Notes: a model not told the origin generated them from the sequence alone. DNA of 64,000 nt from Oreocharis arfaki (GCA_013398015.1 VZRR01005727.1:382719-446718); one strand, 5' to 3'; positions 1 through 14,301 are shown, counted from the stretch's first letter. Program-made: numbers and translations.

Positions 1-2796
1 CCATAAACCCACCCTCATTTGTGTTTAACTCTTCTGCATCCTCTGGTTACCAGGGTTAAACACACTTCACCATGCTTTGTGAGGTGGGACTTGCTCTCAG
101 TGGGGAGAGAGGAGAAATGAGAGTGGCTAAATCCTCAGAATAAAAACATTCCTTTCAACTTTCAACTTCTAAAGGTCATTTCTGTTCATTCCTGCTGTGA
201 AAGTAAAGTTGAGCCTTTTAGAAACACTGTTTTTATAATAAAGTGTTGTTATTGGAACAGTAATATTTGAAAATAAAATCTATCCACTTTATCAGAAATC
301 AAAAGAACTTCTCAAAGGTTGACATGTGCATGTAATCTGAAAATACTGTGCTTCTGTTTTCTGCCATCTTCTTAGATAAAATTAAATAGTGGAAAAGAAC
401 CCAATATGCTGTTTACAAAAGGAGAAGAATTATATTTCTTCTGACATAATGAAAAGCTACTGTGCTGGTGGGTTTTTTGACTGTTGCTTCTGATCCAGAA
501 ACCAACATATAAAACACATGGGAGAGCTGTAACACCTACCAGTCTTTACCCCAGAATTATTTGCAATAACCCCTCCTTCACCTCCCAGATTTCTCCCATA
601 TAGGTTTTCATTTAACTGGAAAAACTAAAGCATATATTTCCAGATAAACCCTAGCAGTAAAGGCTACACTGGAAAGAATCCAAATCACTTTTTGTAGTTT
701 AGAAAGGTATTTTAAAGCAATTAATTAACCAGACTTTTCATCACTTGCAAACTTTTACATGCTGCTCAAGATGATAATTTTCTAATAGAATGGTTTTCTG
801 TCAATAAAAAAAAATAGTGTTTTCCCAAAAAATTCAATGATGGGAATGCATTGAAGTCAATAAAACTTTGATTTTTTTTTTGGTTTGGTTGGTTTTTCTT
901 TTTGATTTCCCACTCCGTTAAGTCTGAACTGGCTTGTGCCATGCACTTACTGGTCTAATTAATTCTGGGATTTTTGATACCTACAGCATATTTGCTTCCT
1001 TTCCCATGTCTTTCCGAGACACAACTTACCTTCCCAAGCTGCCCATCTTCCATTACTCTGAAGTTAAATCATTAAATAAAGATCATAAAGAATAAAAGTA
1101 ACTCCCTTGATTGCCTCATTAAAAGTGTCCTCTGGCTTCCCCAAATCACTCGGTGAGGCAGGAGTGAGGCAGCACTCACTCTTTTCCTGAGCCCTGGGGA
1201 AGTGTATGGGGAAGGAATCCCACTCCTGGCACCTCCATACAAGCTGTGGTTTGCACCTGCACCTCGTAGCTCAGCAGGGAGGGTGGGCACTCGTGTAAAA
1301 CCACCAAAACGTCAGCCCAAGGGTGATGATCACTGTCCCCTGCACAGTGAGTCCCTGGGGAGCACAGCAGCAACTTAATTGCTGCTGCAGCTCTGGGCCC
1401 TGGAATTCAGACAGGAAAGCCTCCTCTGGAAGTGATTTGCAAAGCCTGGAGAAGCGCTACTTAGAGAGAAACTGCGGGCTTCAACCCTGATCTTGCATGA
1501 GGCCTCTGTGCATAGCATGGTGTGAGCAAGGTATTTCCAGGATGCTGAGCAGAGTCAGATTAATTTTCAAGGCCAAGGAGGAAAAAATGTCAGATCTGTA
1601 TGCCCTTGGTGGGTAAACCCAACTCTGTGTAATCTGAATTTGAGTTCTCTCTTGGTGAAGCCAGAAGCTTTTTTCTTTTAAAATATCAGCCAGCGATCAC
1701 ATGAAAATGGGATTGATGGCCTAGAGCACACCTCATTCCTTGGCCCCTGAGCTCCGAGGAATGCCCCTGTGGTGCAGCTCATCTCCTCCTGACCTCAAGC
1801 TCCTGATCTGGACTGCAAACCTTGAACACCACTCCTTAGGGAAATTCCAGCAGGGAACGTCTTCTGCTTTGTCCCTTGGTGACAGGCTTCTAGGAAAATG
1901 GGGGTGATGAACTTGTGCACCCCTGCAAGTGTGCTCCCCAGCAGCCCAGCCTGGCTGCAGCAGCTCCTCCCTGCCCACAAGAAAGTTGCAGGATTTGTCT
2001 GAGTAGTTCCTCTGTGTCCCATTGTTCTACCCACGTACAACAGAATAATTACAACCTCGTGCAAAAATTGAACAGACCAGAGCTTTTGTCCTTATCTCTT
2101 CCTGCCTCCCTGTTGTTTCTCTTCCTATTCAGTTGTGTTTGAAAAAGAGTTTTTTCTTTAAACATTTCAAAAGCCTCCCCATCTTCTCTCGTCATTTTTA
2201 ATCTATTTTTGTTAAACATTATTTTATGAGAATCACCTCAAATTTATGTATTTTTTTTTTACCCCCAGAAAGATATTCAGATTCAAAAGAGAGGTCCATT
2301 CTGAAAAAACGAAAAAAGGAACCTTCAAGTGTTTGAAATTTCTGTTCAGATTTGCTTTTGGTGCCTGCAGTGCTCTCCTAAGTCAGGGCAACATTCACCC
2401 CTAAGGTAGCAATTAAAGATGGAAACCTTAAGTGGAATTAAACTTAGTTCCCAGGGAAAGCCTGACTCTCTTTGAGTAATTCCCCATACTATTGCACAAG
2501 TGATTTCACAAACACCATTATTCTGGATTGTTTTTCACAGTGGTTGTACGGCTTTTTGCTAAAGTCACCACAGTGTTGCTCATTCAACATTCATTAGGAC
2601 TTTTTTTTCTGTCTGAGAATCACTTCTCCCTGTCAAACATCCAGGCATCGCAATGAGGGAGTTGGGGAGCATTTTACTGAGCACTGTGCAAAAGAAGGGT
2701 GCAAGCCCATCTCCATAAAGCACCTTTCCAGCAGATGATCTGAAAACACTTTGCTGTCTCAGTCACTTTATAAACAGAAAAATAAGAGCCCACTAT
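1..2796. other. Unique AT-rich non-coding stretch
   Basis: No gene or recognisable repeat was found here. The sequence is AT-rich with short homopolymers (a T run near 872 followed by a T/G-rich tract, another T run near 2250). Short open frames occur on both strands around 1070-2140, where GC content is higher; they overlap each other, lack convincing splice context and are treated as chance. Confidence 0.6.
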
Positions 2797-2863
2797 TGTT
2801 GTGGTTTAGCTCCAGCCAGCAACTAAGTACCAAAAGAGCCTTTTCTCTCACATCCTCCCACCA
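2797..2863 (+). mobile_element. Avian endogenous retrovirus LTR fragment (5' end of an LTR)
   Basis: The segment begins tgttgtggtttagctccagc and continues through a 'cagccagcaactaagtacca' type sequence and a C-rich 'tcctcccacc' end. This matches my memory of the start of a widespread bird LTR, usually classed as ERVL-like, which begins TGTTGTGGTTTA and runs into a C-rich tract. The terminal TG is present. The rest of the LTR is not recognisable after about 2863, so this is a truncated or strongly decayed copy. The family assignment is from memory and was not checked by alignment. Confidence 0.55.
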
Positions 2864-5251
2864 AATGTGTGCTCATGCTGGGCACTGCACACTGCAGGGC
2901 AGAGGCATCCTGTACACCCAGTGTGCATTTATTGGTTTGGCTCCCAAGGAAGCCACAAGATATTTGAGCTTTAATGTCCATAGATGTCAGAGAGAGGCAA
3001 AGAAAGCAAAAGAAAACCTCTCTCCCATAGATGGTGAGATCCTGCTGAGGACTTTGTGATGGCACCAACTCGGTGCCTGTATTGCCACGCGGCCAAGCAG
3101 GGACTGCTGGGGACAGGATGCAGAACTCAGCCTCTGCACAGTGCTTTGTACATGGATCCAGGCAGCTCCCTTTTCATCTATTTCAGCCTCTGTCCCGGCA
3201 ATGACACTGATTCCACCACCTCAGGCTTCAGAATAATTTCTTCTATCATTCCTCCTCAACCCTTAATGTATTCCTTCTTACAACTTAGTCTAAAATTAGA
3301 AGGACAGAGTTTTTACAAAGAACACTTCAGCTCTGAGTTTTGTTTTGTTCCTTTTCATCACTGCACTTCTTTAAATTGTGTATGCACTAAATAGAAATGT
3401 CATCTTCTAGGCTTCAAGCAGAGACAAAGCTTAGTGCAGAATATTTGGGCTTGCTTTCAGTTGAGTGGGCTAAATAAAAAGCAATCAGCATTTATATCTG
3501 ACTACTGCTCCTAGCCAAAAGCAAGCCTTTCAGGGGCTTCAGAGTTGTTAGGTAAAAGCCAAGAGGTGTTCTGTCTTCTGTGGCTCTGCACACATCTAGG
3601 TTTTCTGAAACAGAAATATCAAAATTCCTTACATGAATTCTCACCTGTCTAAAATCAGCAGCCTGAGATTCAGCTGCCGGACGGCCTGTGACACAATTTG
3701 TGTCTGCACATACAGCTCTCTGCTTTCCAGAGAAAAGGAGGCTGGGTGAGCTCGACAACTATCCAGAGTTTTAGGTGTTTATTCAGAAAGAAGCCTTTGA
3801 AATTCATCAGCTGCTATTTGGGATATGAGAGAGACTCCTGCTCTGTAAACTATGATGCCACACAGTCAGACTTAAAAGCTTTCTTAAAAATTAAATGCCA
3901 GGAACTTAGAAACTCCATGAGGGAAAAAGGAAACCTGGGTGGAAGTATCTTTTACATCTTTAATTGCATCCCCTGCAAGAATTTGTTCCCATAATTAAAG
4001 GGCACATGATAATTAGCATGAAGAGGCAAGCTACAAGTGAAAAGTCAATGGAGTAGTGTTAAAGGGGCATATAAGGATTTTTCATATGCAGTTGCAAAGT
4101 CCTTTTTTGAAGCATTTATTACAGAGTTGTAAAAAATAATCTATGAAAGAAAAGCAATTTTTCCAGGAGAATGATGGCTTAAAAACTGTTTCTCACTTTA
4201 CAGTCCAATGCTTTTCTTTTGTCATGATAAAAATGTTCAGCATGTTTGGGTCCATACTTATTTATCCCTTCCAATAGTTAGGAAATGTCAGTAGTGCTCA
4301 GAAGGAGATGGAAATGTCAGCAGCGCCATTCTTAGCAGGGATTGCACATTTCAATAAGTAATGACTTTTGATACCTCATCATAGACACAAACTAGTATGT
4401 GAGCCCCTGCAAACAACCTGGGGGAGATTTCTAGAGTCACCACTACCAAAATTCACACACACATAAAACTTCTCAATTTTTGACCACTAAATGTAATTAA
4501 AGTCAGCCTTTTCCTGTATTCCAAACAGATGGAGAAATACCAAAATGTTAAATACCTTCATTTTCACCACAGGGTTCTTTCAAAGGCTCCAAACTTTTGG
4601 ATGGCAGCCAGATTTTCAGTTGGGTTTTTCTCCACATGTTCAGGCCTTGCAGCTCTGAAGGCACGAGAAAGGAGTTGCGTGCAGCTTCCTTCAGCTTGCC
4701 CTGCTTGCTTTCTCTGCTGCTTGGTTAGGAAACTTTGCTCAAAGTAGGTTAATGTTCTGGTGCACAGCAGGCTCCAAAACCAAAGCTTGATTTTTACTTT
4801 CTCTCTTTTTTTTTTTTTTTTTGAAGCCTGTCAGCACTCATCCATCCAAGGACCTATTCCATTTCTCTGTTTACCTACCGCAGGACATTTTAAAATCAAA
4901 GTCCCAGGCACTATTTTCAGAATTCAGAGGAGTTACTTCAATCAACCATTTTGTTTTCCTGCAGTGACAATTGGGATTTATCTAATTGCTAAATAAGGCT
5001 GTGCTCGTGCGAATTTGCATGGGGAGTCATCCAAGAAAAACAGGAGGCAGTGGGACTTGCATCAGAAGGCAGGTGTATTTTTGGGTAGTTCTCCTTTAGC
5101 ATCTCGCCCTCACCATTACACTTGTCTAAACTTTTCAGGCTCTGAAGACTTTGGCCTGGGCCCTGGATCAAGCCTTCTGTGATGGAAATGAAGGAAGGCA
5201 GGGGTCTGCTTGTGGCAAAGAGAGAGAGGGACACAGTGTGGAGGAGGCTGT
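2864..5251. other. Unique non-coding stretch after the LTR fragment
   Basis: No gene recognised. Open frames at 2751-3059, 3056-3394 and 3698-3994 are short and without family resemblance. Part of the first few hundred bases might be decayed LTR, but I cannot align it. Confidence 0.5.
4806..4822. repeat. T17 homopolymer
   Basis: An uninterrupted run of 17 T follows a short CT-rich stretch. It could be a reverse-oriented poly(A) tail of an old retrocopy or simple slippage expansion. No target-site duplication or parent sequence was recognised next to it. Confidence 0.85.
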
Positions 5252-5321
5252 TGGTGTGTGTATATAGGATGGATATACATATTCATATATGTGTGTGTGT
5301 GTGTATAAGGGTGTGTATAAG
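5252..5321. repeat. Compound (TG)n/(TA)n microsatellite
   Basis: Alternating purine-pyrimidine tract: a TGTGTGTATATA segment, then imperfect ATAT, a pure (TG) run at about 5290-5304 and a further GTGTGTATA. Length and interruptions suggest an old, moderately variable microsatellite. Confidence 0.85.
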
Positions 5322-5430
5322 CCCTTTCCTTCTTGCCTTTGAAGTCAGAGATATTTAATATCCCCTTTCCTTTCCCAGTGTAAACGTGACTCAATGCAGG
5401 CAGGCTCCCTGGCATCCTGATGGACTCATG

Positions 5431-5506
5431 GAATAGAATCCTGGAATCACAGAATGGCTTGGGTTGGGAGGGACCTTAAAGATCATCTAGTCCCAACCCC
5501 CAAATA
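5431..5506 (-). mobile_element. CR1 LINE, 3' terminal fragment
   Basis: On the minus strand this reads as the 3' end of an avian CR1 retrotransposon: GGTTGGGACTAGATGATC, then TTTAAGGTCCCTCCCAACCC, then the terminal octamer-like repeats (ATTCTGTG, ATTCCAGG, ATTCTATT). Only about 75 bp remain, typical of the severe 5' truncation of CR1 copies. CR1 copies commonly end in tandem ATTCTATG-type octamers instead of poly(A). No coding sequence is retained. Confidence 0.93.
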
Positions 5507-8500
5507 TGTGTAGGTTTTGTTGCCTGTGCTTTCTGTTACTTGCCAAAGCCACTTATATCTCCAGCAAGTATTTGTGATGTTTAGTATTCGTTAAGAAGTA
5601 CATGCAGAAACTTTTAACTGGATTTTGGGAAGACAGGACTGTGTCTCAAACTTATCTTTGAGGGGTGGGCTCATTTGTCAAGCAAGGGAGGAAATAACCA
5701 GAGTGAAGTGCTCTCCACAGTGTGTCAGGAGTTAGAAATGGAAAACCATTAATGCAAGTGTGTGGCCTGGAGGAACAAATATATTATATGAGCTCCTAAA
5801 GTGTGATTTAAACTTTAACTTCTAACTCGGAAGAGGGAGAAGGGAGTTTATATTGCTTATGTTGCTTCAAGGTATTCATCTGATAATGATAGGTATTTCT
5901 CTCTCTGTGTCATTGCGGTGAGGAATCACAGGAAGCTTCTTCATCTGGGATAAGAAGAGACTTGATGCTTCACATTTTAATATCTCTGCACTTATGAAAT
6001 ATGTTACAACTCGGGATGCTTCTCCTGAGAAGCTCTAGAAAGCAGCAGGATTGGTTTCAAAGGCAGGAGGAGATTCAAAAGGACCAGTGTTAAAACAGCA
6101 ATCTGTATAAGCTGTTTTACAGCTTCAGACTTATGCCAAGCCATAACTTACCCTGGCCTCGTGCCCCGGGCTGCCTGTCCGTAAAGCAATGCCGCCCCAC
6201 CTTGACACATTTTATAGGGCACTTCAGCTTGGAGGGGAATGAACTAGTTGTTAGAATGCTCCTGCAAGTCCTGTGGACAAGGAGAAGGGTGGCACTGCCC
6301 TGTGTGTGTGCAGAGAGAACTCATGAGGGCTGCTGTGCTCGGTGGGGTTTGTACCATGAGTGAGGGGCACTCTCTGTTCCCAGTCACGGTGGTGTGTAGG
6401 GTACGGTAACCACACGTTCCCCCTGCCTGTGATGCAGCTGCCCAGGTCACTGCATGATATCACAGATCTTTCTGGAATTGCTGCACTGTCTGGTACATTT
6501 TCTAATCATAAGTAGCAATAGCTGTGTCATAACAATGGCACCTTCAGCTTGGAAGAGGGGGGCTCATTTAAGATGAGATAATCAGTTTTAGAAGGCAAAA
6601 ATGGGATCTAAATCCTAATTCTTGTGAATAACGATGAATAGCTGATGCTCCACAAGCTGTGCAGTTCGCAGTGCCTTAATTTTGAGCCTAAATCAGGACT
6701 CATTCACACATCTGTAATTTTATGCACACAAAAACCTCCCAGGAGAATGCCACGGGTGCAGAACCCCCAAGATGTGCAGGAGACAGGCACCAAACCACAC
6801 TGAGTGTGATCCCGTGCAGGCACTTCCCTGAAACTCCCTGGAGACACCTCGTCCTGCCCACTGTCCTCGGGGGTCTGCAGGTGGGAACCTCCCACAGCAC
6901 TTCTGCGCTTTCATGTCTGATCCCAGATGGATCCCACATTACACGAGGAGGAGGGAAAATGGAAAGCTAATGAGCAGAGGATCTCGAAAGCAAACTGCTT
7001 TTTATCTATAAAGGGCTTGATCTGCATTGCACTGACACGTTTCTTGCAATGCAAAGGAGGAACTGATGTGTGAATTAGAGCAATTTATGCACATTTAAAG
7101 AACTTTATGATTCTGTAATTAGATGGGCATCTCTATAGAAAGTACCTGTCAGCAGCCTAAACAGAGGAGATGAGAAAACTGTTGTGTTTTATGGCGTTCT
7201 CTGTGTGTCTCTTTTAGGTCCAGTGCACTATCCAGCTAAATGTTTCTTTAGATTTTGTCCCTGTAAAAGGTTCTTAATGCAACATCATCCTATCAAGACA
7301 GCCTTTTTATTATTATTTTGAGGTGTTTGTGTGCACTGGGATAATGCCACTCTATATATAGAATGCTTTTTGCTTTGATTTTAAAATAATTTTATGCTTT
7401 TAATGAAATAGTTTTAAAATAGTTTCTTGCTTTCAAAAGAGCAAAATACAGCTGCTCCTAGAATCTGATTAATGCTTGTTATTTCATGATAACTGTAATT
7501 AAATTCAGCTAATTACTGCAATATTTATGGAAAACAAGGAACAAAAGCTGTAGTTCAACACTTATGCTGCAGAGTATAGGGGCACAGGAGAGATCTAAGA
7601 AAAGCTGCAGGGCAGGGTGGTGACTCTAGGGAGACCTCAGAGAGCCCAGACCTTCTCTTTGCATCCTACTGGGTGATTTGGAGCCAGCACATGCACATCC
7701 TCCTTATAACATCTTCTTCTTGCTTCCATTTCTCTCCTCTGCTGTGAGGGATGTGTCAGCAGAGCAAATCAGTCTCAGGCTGTGTCACAGGAAGGGTTGC
7801 TCCGAACTGTGCCTCAGCCCTCAGCTCTGTGGAAATGTCCCTCTGACTGGACAGCACCAGGGGGATTTACAGCCACCTTCATCTGCCTTCGGTGTAAGAT
7901 TTAAGGGAAGAACAGAGAAACATAATTTCCCTGGAAAGTCCTCTCTGGTGACAGCTTCTGAAACTGAGCTCTGACAGATGGATATGATGGCAGTTCACGG
8001 ATATGTTAGTGATTATACAGCAGGGCCACTGCTCCCAGCTCATCGCACAGACCTGGAGCAAGGACAAAAATGTCTCCAAAACTGCTTGTGGGTTTTCTTT
8101 GGTTTGGTGGTTGTTTTTTCCTTTGTAGCTATGCCTGTCCAAACTGATCACAGGAATTGCTGCAACCAGCTTTCCAAATCATTACCTAAACCCATCTGTT
8201 CTATTCCTCATGGACAACTGCTCTGCTAAAACCAAGTTTTCACTTTATATGCCCCCCAGATGGTGGCGTGGTCTGCACAATGGCAGACAGGTACTCCACA
8301 GCTAAGGCGGCTGGAGGAGCACAGCCTGGGGGAGGCTGACTGCAGGCAGATGGAAAGATGGGCTTGGACATCGCAACTGACTCACCCTGCCTCTGCTGAC
8401 AATGTTTATTGGGCTGAACACCGAGTACAGGTAGCAAAACTGCCTATCTTGAGCACCAAGTCTGTTGCTCAGGGAACAAATGCTGCAGCAGACTGTTAGG

Positions 8501-11500
8501 GCAGGAAAACAGAGCGCTCATTTTGCAATTTGGGTAAATTCAAACAGTGCCCTCTCCCTCACCTTAAGCAGCTGTGCTTAAACACTACTGATACATCTCC
8601 CAAGCTCAGAGCTCCAGGGTGCAATTTGTGAGCAAGCCTGTGACCTGGTCTCACCCAAAATGCAAGTTTTGTCTGTTCCGTGAGCGGTGGATGCACACTT
8701 GGGTTTGAAGTGGGGGAGCACATACAGCTTGTGGCACAAGGCAGAGAGCTGCCTATCCTAAAATCAAGGGTGTGCTGACAGGCACACAGAGGAACAGCAC
8801 ATCCTGCTGGTTACGCTCTAGGGGAATATCTTGTCCTGCAGCAGCAGAGAGGCCAGGGAGTGTGGTGCTTGTGTTTCAGCGAGAGGGGATGGAGGACACA
8901 TGGTGTGAAGAGGCTGCTGGAGCAGCCTGGATTGTCGCTGTCTGCCAGCCACCAGCTCCTTCTCAGTGGTTCAGTGGAGGAGGTTCAGTGGTTCAAACGC
9001 AGCTTCAGCCTTGGGACATCTCGGATAACTTTCAGTCTTGCAGTAGATCTGTGGCACCAGCTGTCCTGGTTGGTGTAGCAGTTGGTGTAGTGTGGGGATT
9101 AAATATTAAGAACATTTCACTAGGCTATTTCCTCATTGACAGAAACATCCTTTCTAGAGGAGAAAAAAATAACCCTACCACCAAATATTTTTGATAAATG
9201 TGACAGGATTAGAATAGAATATTTCAATTTTTAGTTTCAGCACGAGATGCTTTTTTTCAGTGCCCTACTTTCTCAGCCTTTTTTTTCTAATGTTATTTTG
9301 TGCGGCTAAGAGAGAAGAGCTTTCTTGTCTTCCTCAAGTTATTTAGAGCTTTTCATTGACTAATGCCTTTTGTCACAAGTGACAGTGAAGGACCTATTTG
9401 GTAATAGAGATCAATGGAGATGAAGGTGACATTTCAGAGCAGAGTTTTGAAACTAATGCACTGCTATTTATCTGACCAGGGCACCTAGGAACACTGGCTC
9501 TCAGCCTAAGAGCGCCACAATGCTCACTGCAACTTGTGTCCCTGCCCTCCTCCTAAAAATGCATATTTCCCGTTTCTGTTGCTCTTCTCCAACACAGTGA
9601 TTTTCAAATTTCTTGCCTATTTTAGAGAACTCTTTGTCAGTCTCTGGTCCCATGAAACTTTTATCAACATCCTTCTCACTCTCTCGGTACCTGTTGGCTG
9701 AAGTGAGGCTTTGTCAGCAAGTGATGGGTGACCTGCTTCCCCTGGGTATTTGCACCCTGTGGTTTTGGCAGGGACAGAGCCTTTAGTGCTGGGGAGGTCC
9801 AAGGCCATGAAGGGTGCTACTTCCTTCTGATTCCCTGCTGAGGACAGTGTGGTGCTGGCACTGAGTAAGTTAAGGAAGTGTGATTTCATGCTTCAGCTCT
9901 CTCTCCATTTCCAAATGCTCTAAAGATACTTGTGAAAAGTGCTAAAGTGATAGACAGTGAGGAACTTAGAGCCCCTTTTTGCTTGGAGAAGAGGTACAGT
10001 AGGAGCTAATGGTCATCCTACATTACATACTGGAGCGATCAGCTTTGTGTGTACAGTTCAATTCCCAAACACGTGTAGGATTCAATCCACACCTTCTTTG
10101 CTAAGAAATCCAGGAAGGGTGGCAGCTTTCAACACTGCAGCAATCTGAGACCATCATATACTCAAACAAGTTTCAAAGCAGTGGTCAGATTAAAGCCCTA
10201 CCAGTGTTGACTGGCTTTGAGTAAATATTTACTACTTTGGTTCCAATTATTCTTCTCTCCCTACCTGTAAGCTTTGCCATCTGTACCCAGAAGTGCTGCC
10301 TTTTGTGGCCTGTTTGCTTGACATCCTCCCCACTTAAGCCCAGAATAAGAAGGTCAATTTAGATAAAGCCTGATGCAATTACGTCTCAAACACAATCTCA
10401 GTAACTTCTGTACATAAATGAAATGAAAACACATTAATAACCTCGCATGCATCCTGCCCGGCTGTCTCGCCCAGTGCCATGGCAATGCATTTAGTACAGA
10501 CCAAGCAAGAGGAAGACAGATTGCTTTCCCAGAATTCGCTCAGTTAATGGAGAAAAATCCACCCTGATCTAAGCTGGCTCCAGCAGTTTCTCAGAAATAT
10601 TAATGTCTCAAGCTCTCACGGCTTTAATAAAGTAAAATATAATGTATTTCAATGGAAAACAAATTCCCCATTTCTTTTCTCCTGGCACTTAGTGCAGCTG
10701 ATAGCTACAGTATTTGTTTCAAGCAGAGCATGCCGAGCTAATTATATTTCTTCTAAACATTGTTGATTTCTTGATTGCTAATGTGGTATTTGAGAGTCAG
10801 TGATTCTTAAATGTCAGCTTAAGAATCCGTCTTTACCAGTCTGAAACCCCTAAAAGCAGATCTTGTTTTACCAATATTCCCAGTAAAGAATTACTCTACT
10901 GCTTGTCTGGCAAGTGAGACAAATAAAAATTTCCAAAGGCTGTATATTTTTTTTTCTGCACCACATTTAATTGGTGGGAGCATAGAGACACAGAAACATT
11001 TTCATTAATGCTTCATTATTAATCAGTAGAAGATGGATGCAACACTTGAGGGAAGCACTGAATGGTGAATTCCCTAATCAATTTACTGTAGCTTCCTTTG
11101 CCCTATTAGTGTGAATGTTGCAACAGCACACTGTGAATGTGCTCCTCCCTTAATGTGCTCTTTATGAAAAGGGAAATAATCCCTGTAACTGGATAAATCT
11201 AAACTGTTTGGTAAACAAGCACAGATGATATTATTTTTCTTGATTTTTCTAGGGTTCTGGTGGGCACAGCATTCATACATTTTTGGGATGATGAGTCGCA
11301 TAAATATTACCTCCGTATTTTTGGTAAGTTTCTCTTTATTTTGCTTGTGTAACATTTTATATGTTATTTCTTTTTACGTGGTACAGTATTGCAACATAAC
11401 AGTAACTAAGCCTGGGTTTTGATTGGGATACAGACACATTGAGATGTCCTGCAGTGAGGGAATACTCCTGGGAGGAGGAGAGCCTTCCTCACTGCAGTTC

Positions 11501-14301
11501 AGTGGCTCTCATGCCTAAACTGGCCCCAGGCAGGCAGCTGAGCAGAGTGCGAGGTCTCGAGCACAATAGCTGGGACTGTGAGGTGCAAAGCCATATTTGT
11601 GTGGGAAAGGGGGATGGAGTGGAAATCAGTCCCTGATTGCCAGCATGAAAGTACTTGAAAATAAGTTTTGAAATCTGGCTATGCAGATTCTTATCCAATC
11701 CTTGCTAGAAATCTCTGGGGGTCTGTGAAGATTGGCCATGGGAACAGTACATGAGTTCCGTTGCTCTTGTGAGCAGAACTCTCAACTTTTGGAACTTTTC
11801 AGAAAATACTGAAAAATATTTTCGTAAATTATGTGATTACATAAAGAAATCTTTTCCATTTGCACCACTACCAGCAGAAATGCAGAGACTAAGGAACCAT
11901 GGCTTTCTTTTTTACCGCCTTCATTGAGTCGAGACCTCTAGGCAACAGCAGACTGATGGGATGTGACGGATTGAGCTGCCATCAGACAGTAAACCATGGG
12001 GGTGTTCCTCCTTGGGGTCCTGATGTGTGCCAAATCCCTCTGCTCTGCCCTCAGCTACCCAGCAGCAGCACAGCTCTGCAGTCTGGGATCAGTCACAGTC
12101 TACTGGGGCCAGGCAGGCTGAGCTGTGCCTTGCCAGGAGGCCATGGCCTGAGTTAGGCTGCTCAGCGACCAAAGCAGCTCTCCAGCATCTGGTACATATT
12201 ACTGGATGCTGAAGACAGAGGAATCTACCCTTCAGTCTCAGTTTATCTCCATCCAGTGACCTGAAACCTTTAACTTGCCACCTGGTTGAGCTAAACCTCT
12301 CAAGCACTGCTGTCCTCCTGATGTGCTTGGTGCTGCACTTCCTCCTCCTGTGCATCTCCGCTTGGGTGCCGCCCAACATGCTTTATTTTTTTCTCAGCTG
12401 ATGTTTGTAAGCTAGTTGGTTTCCTTGTTCATTCTGAGACGTGGGGGAAGTGTCCTATTATCCTATTGCTCAGCCAAGTAATACTCAGGCACAACAGGCC
12501 AACATCTGCAGACTTGTAACCAGTTTTAGGACCTTGGATGAAAATATCTGGGAGCAGAGAAACTGAGGAATGCAGTTAAATTGAAGGTACAGCACAGTAT
12601 ATTCTCATCCAACACAAAATAACAGACTGGGAAAAAAAAAAAGTAACACATCTTTTTTGCTTAGGTTTCTCTCTCGTAGGATTTACTTTCTCAGCAATGC
12701 AAATCAAATCAGATACATCCATGAGACTATTTACTGCTTCCAACTCAAATTGGAAAAGTAGCAGGTAAGAACTGGAATACTTATTTTCTGTTTAACTCTC
12801 ACGAGCTCATCACAAACCTGGGACCTATCATGAATGAAAAAGCAAGTCATTAGATAATGACAAGGAAATCCCTTTTATTAAAACATCTGTGATAAAACGT
12901 GCCTGCTAACCAGAATTCTAATAGACCATGAGTCTAACTCCCTAAGCTGTAATTTCATCATGGGGAAACCTCAAGCATTTTCAGCATTCTTTCAAAAATA
13001 CTTTAAACAGACCCTATTATAGGGCAAGAGCTTTCGGAGAGAGATGATATTTTGCTTTGGCATCAAAGGAAATGTTTGATAAAACACTCGCTATGACATA
13101 AAACATAATCACAGTTTCAAGCTACAATGTCCGAGTTCTTTTTTGTTTCAGCCTTCCCCTCCCTCTCCCTCTTCCCCTTTGTGCCAGGTCACCAGTTCTT
13201 TCCTTTCACTCCAGTTCCTCTACTACATTTCATTCCTTTCCAGTGGCTGAAGAGGGAGCAAGCCTCTGTGTTGTTGTTTTGATGCTTCACCAGACATTAC
13301 CCTTCCAGGTTTCTTAGTCAGCAAAGTCCCAGACTGTCAACCTTGGGTATCCTCCCATTCCTGTATCCCAAGAAGGCCTGGTCTCTGGGACTATGCTGAT
13401 GTTAGCAATTGAGTGCAGCCCAAAGGGGAAGGTCTGAAGATGATAGGAGCTGGCATGCAGCTGGTGGTTGAAATCCACCCTGTGCACATTTTAGGAGATT
13501 TTGCTTTGGGCAGCTCCTACCCTGGTCCTATGGGGAGCAACCAGAGCACACCTTTCAGTTTGACTTCATCTGAAGGGGGCCCAGTTTGCCTGTCCTGCTC
13601 ACTGCTGGAAACCAAACCACAGGGACGTGCAGTGGCACAAGGGCAGCATGAACTGGGATGTTTACACAGGGCTCCTCTTCCCCGCTTTGCATTTCACTCT
13701 CTGTACTTTCCATTATCCCTTGGTCTGCTCAAGGAGCACTTTTGTATCTCCCAGGACCCATTTGAACCTAATGACTGCCTCCCTTCCAGGCATGAACTTT
13801 CCTGGCTTACCCTTCCTTCTTCTCACTGCTCGAATTCCAGCAGGAAGAGGAGAAGATGCTCTTCCAGCTTGGCACTAGCCAGGAAAGTCCCACAGACCCA
13901 GCTCTGGAGCACTTCACAGCTTGTAGGCAGTATTTTCCCAGGCAGAAGTCTAGGCACAGGACTGTATTGCTATTCCTTCTTCAAAATCACGAAGTGTATC
14001 AAATCTCTTGATAAAATGGTTCTTAAAAAAAAACCAACAAAACTTAAGGAGTAAGTTTCTTTCCTTAATCTTAAATTTAGCCTGATTCTTAAATATTTTT
14101 CTTCAATTTAGCCTAAATAAAGGGAAGTCCATTTTTGTCTCTAGGAGTTCAGCCATAGAGTGAACTCTGAATGTACAATCCTGTGATAGGAAATAGCAAA
14201 TGTCCCTACAGTTTAGTATCAGTTCTCTTTTCCTGGTGCTATTGCACCCTAGGAATCATCCACGTCGTAGCCCTAGAGCTGATCATATTTTTGTTAACAT
14301 T
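5507..14301. other. Long unique stretch without recognisable genes
   Basis: No gene or interspersed repeat recognised in nearly 9 kb. Open frames are short and conflicting. AT-rich blocks with TAATTA-type motifs and little simple repeat lie at about 7060-7560 and 10360-11060 and look like possible conserved non-coding sequence, but conservation cannot be assessed here. The longest open frame of the window (13413-14054, 213 codons) lies here and is judged a chance frame. Confidence 0.5.

Noticed and set aside
5252..5321. CRISPR-like or satellite array
   Set aside because: It is a simple dinucleotide microsatellite without spacers. No CRISPR arrays are expected in, or seen in, this vertebrate sequence.
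13413..14054. Longest open frame of the window, 213 codons, plus strand
   Set aside because: No recognisable domain and a low-information composition. It is not bounded by good splice sites and includes a lysine-rich end made by an A-rich tract. One frame of this length is plausible by chance in 64 kb.
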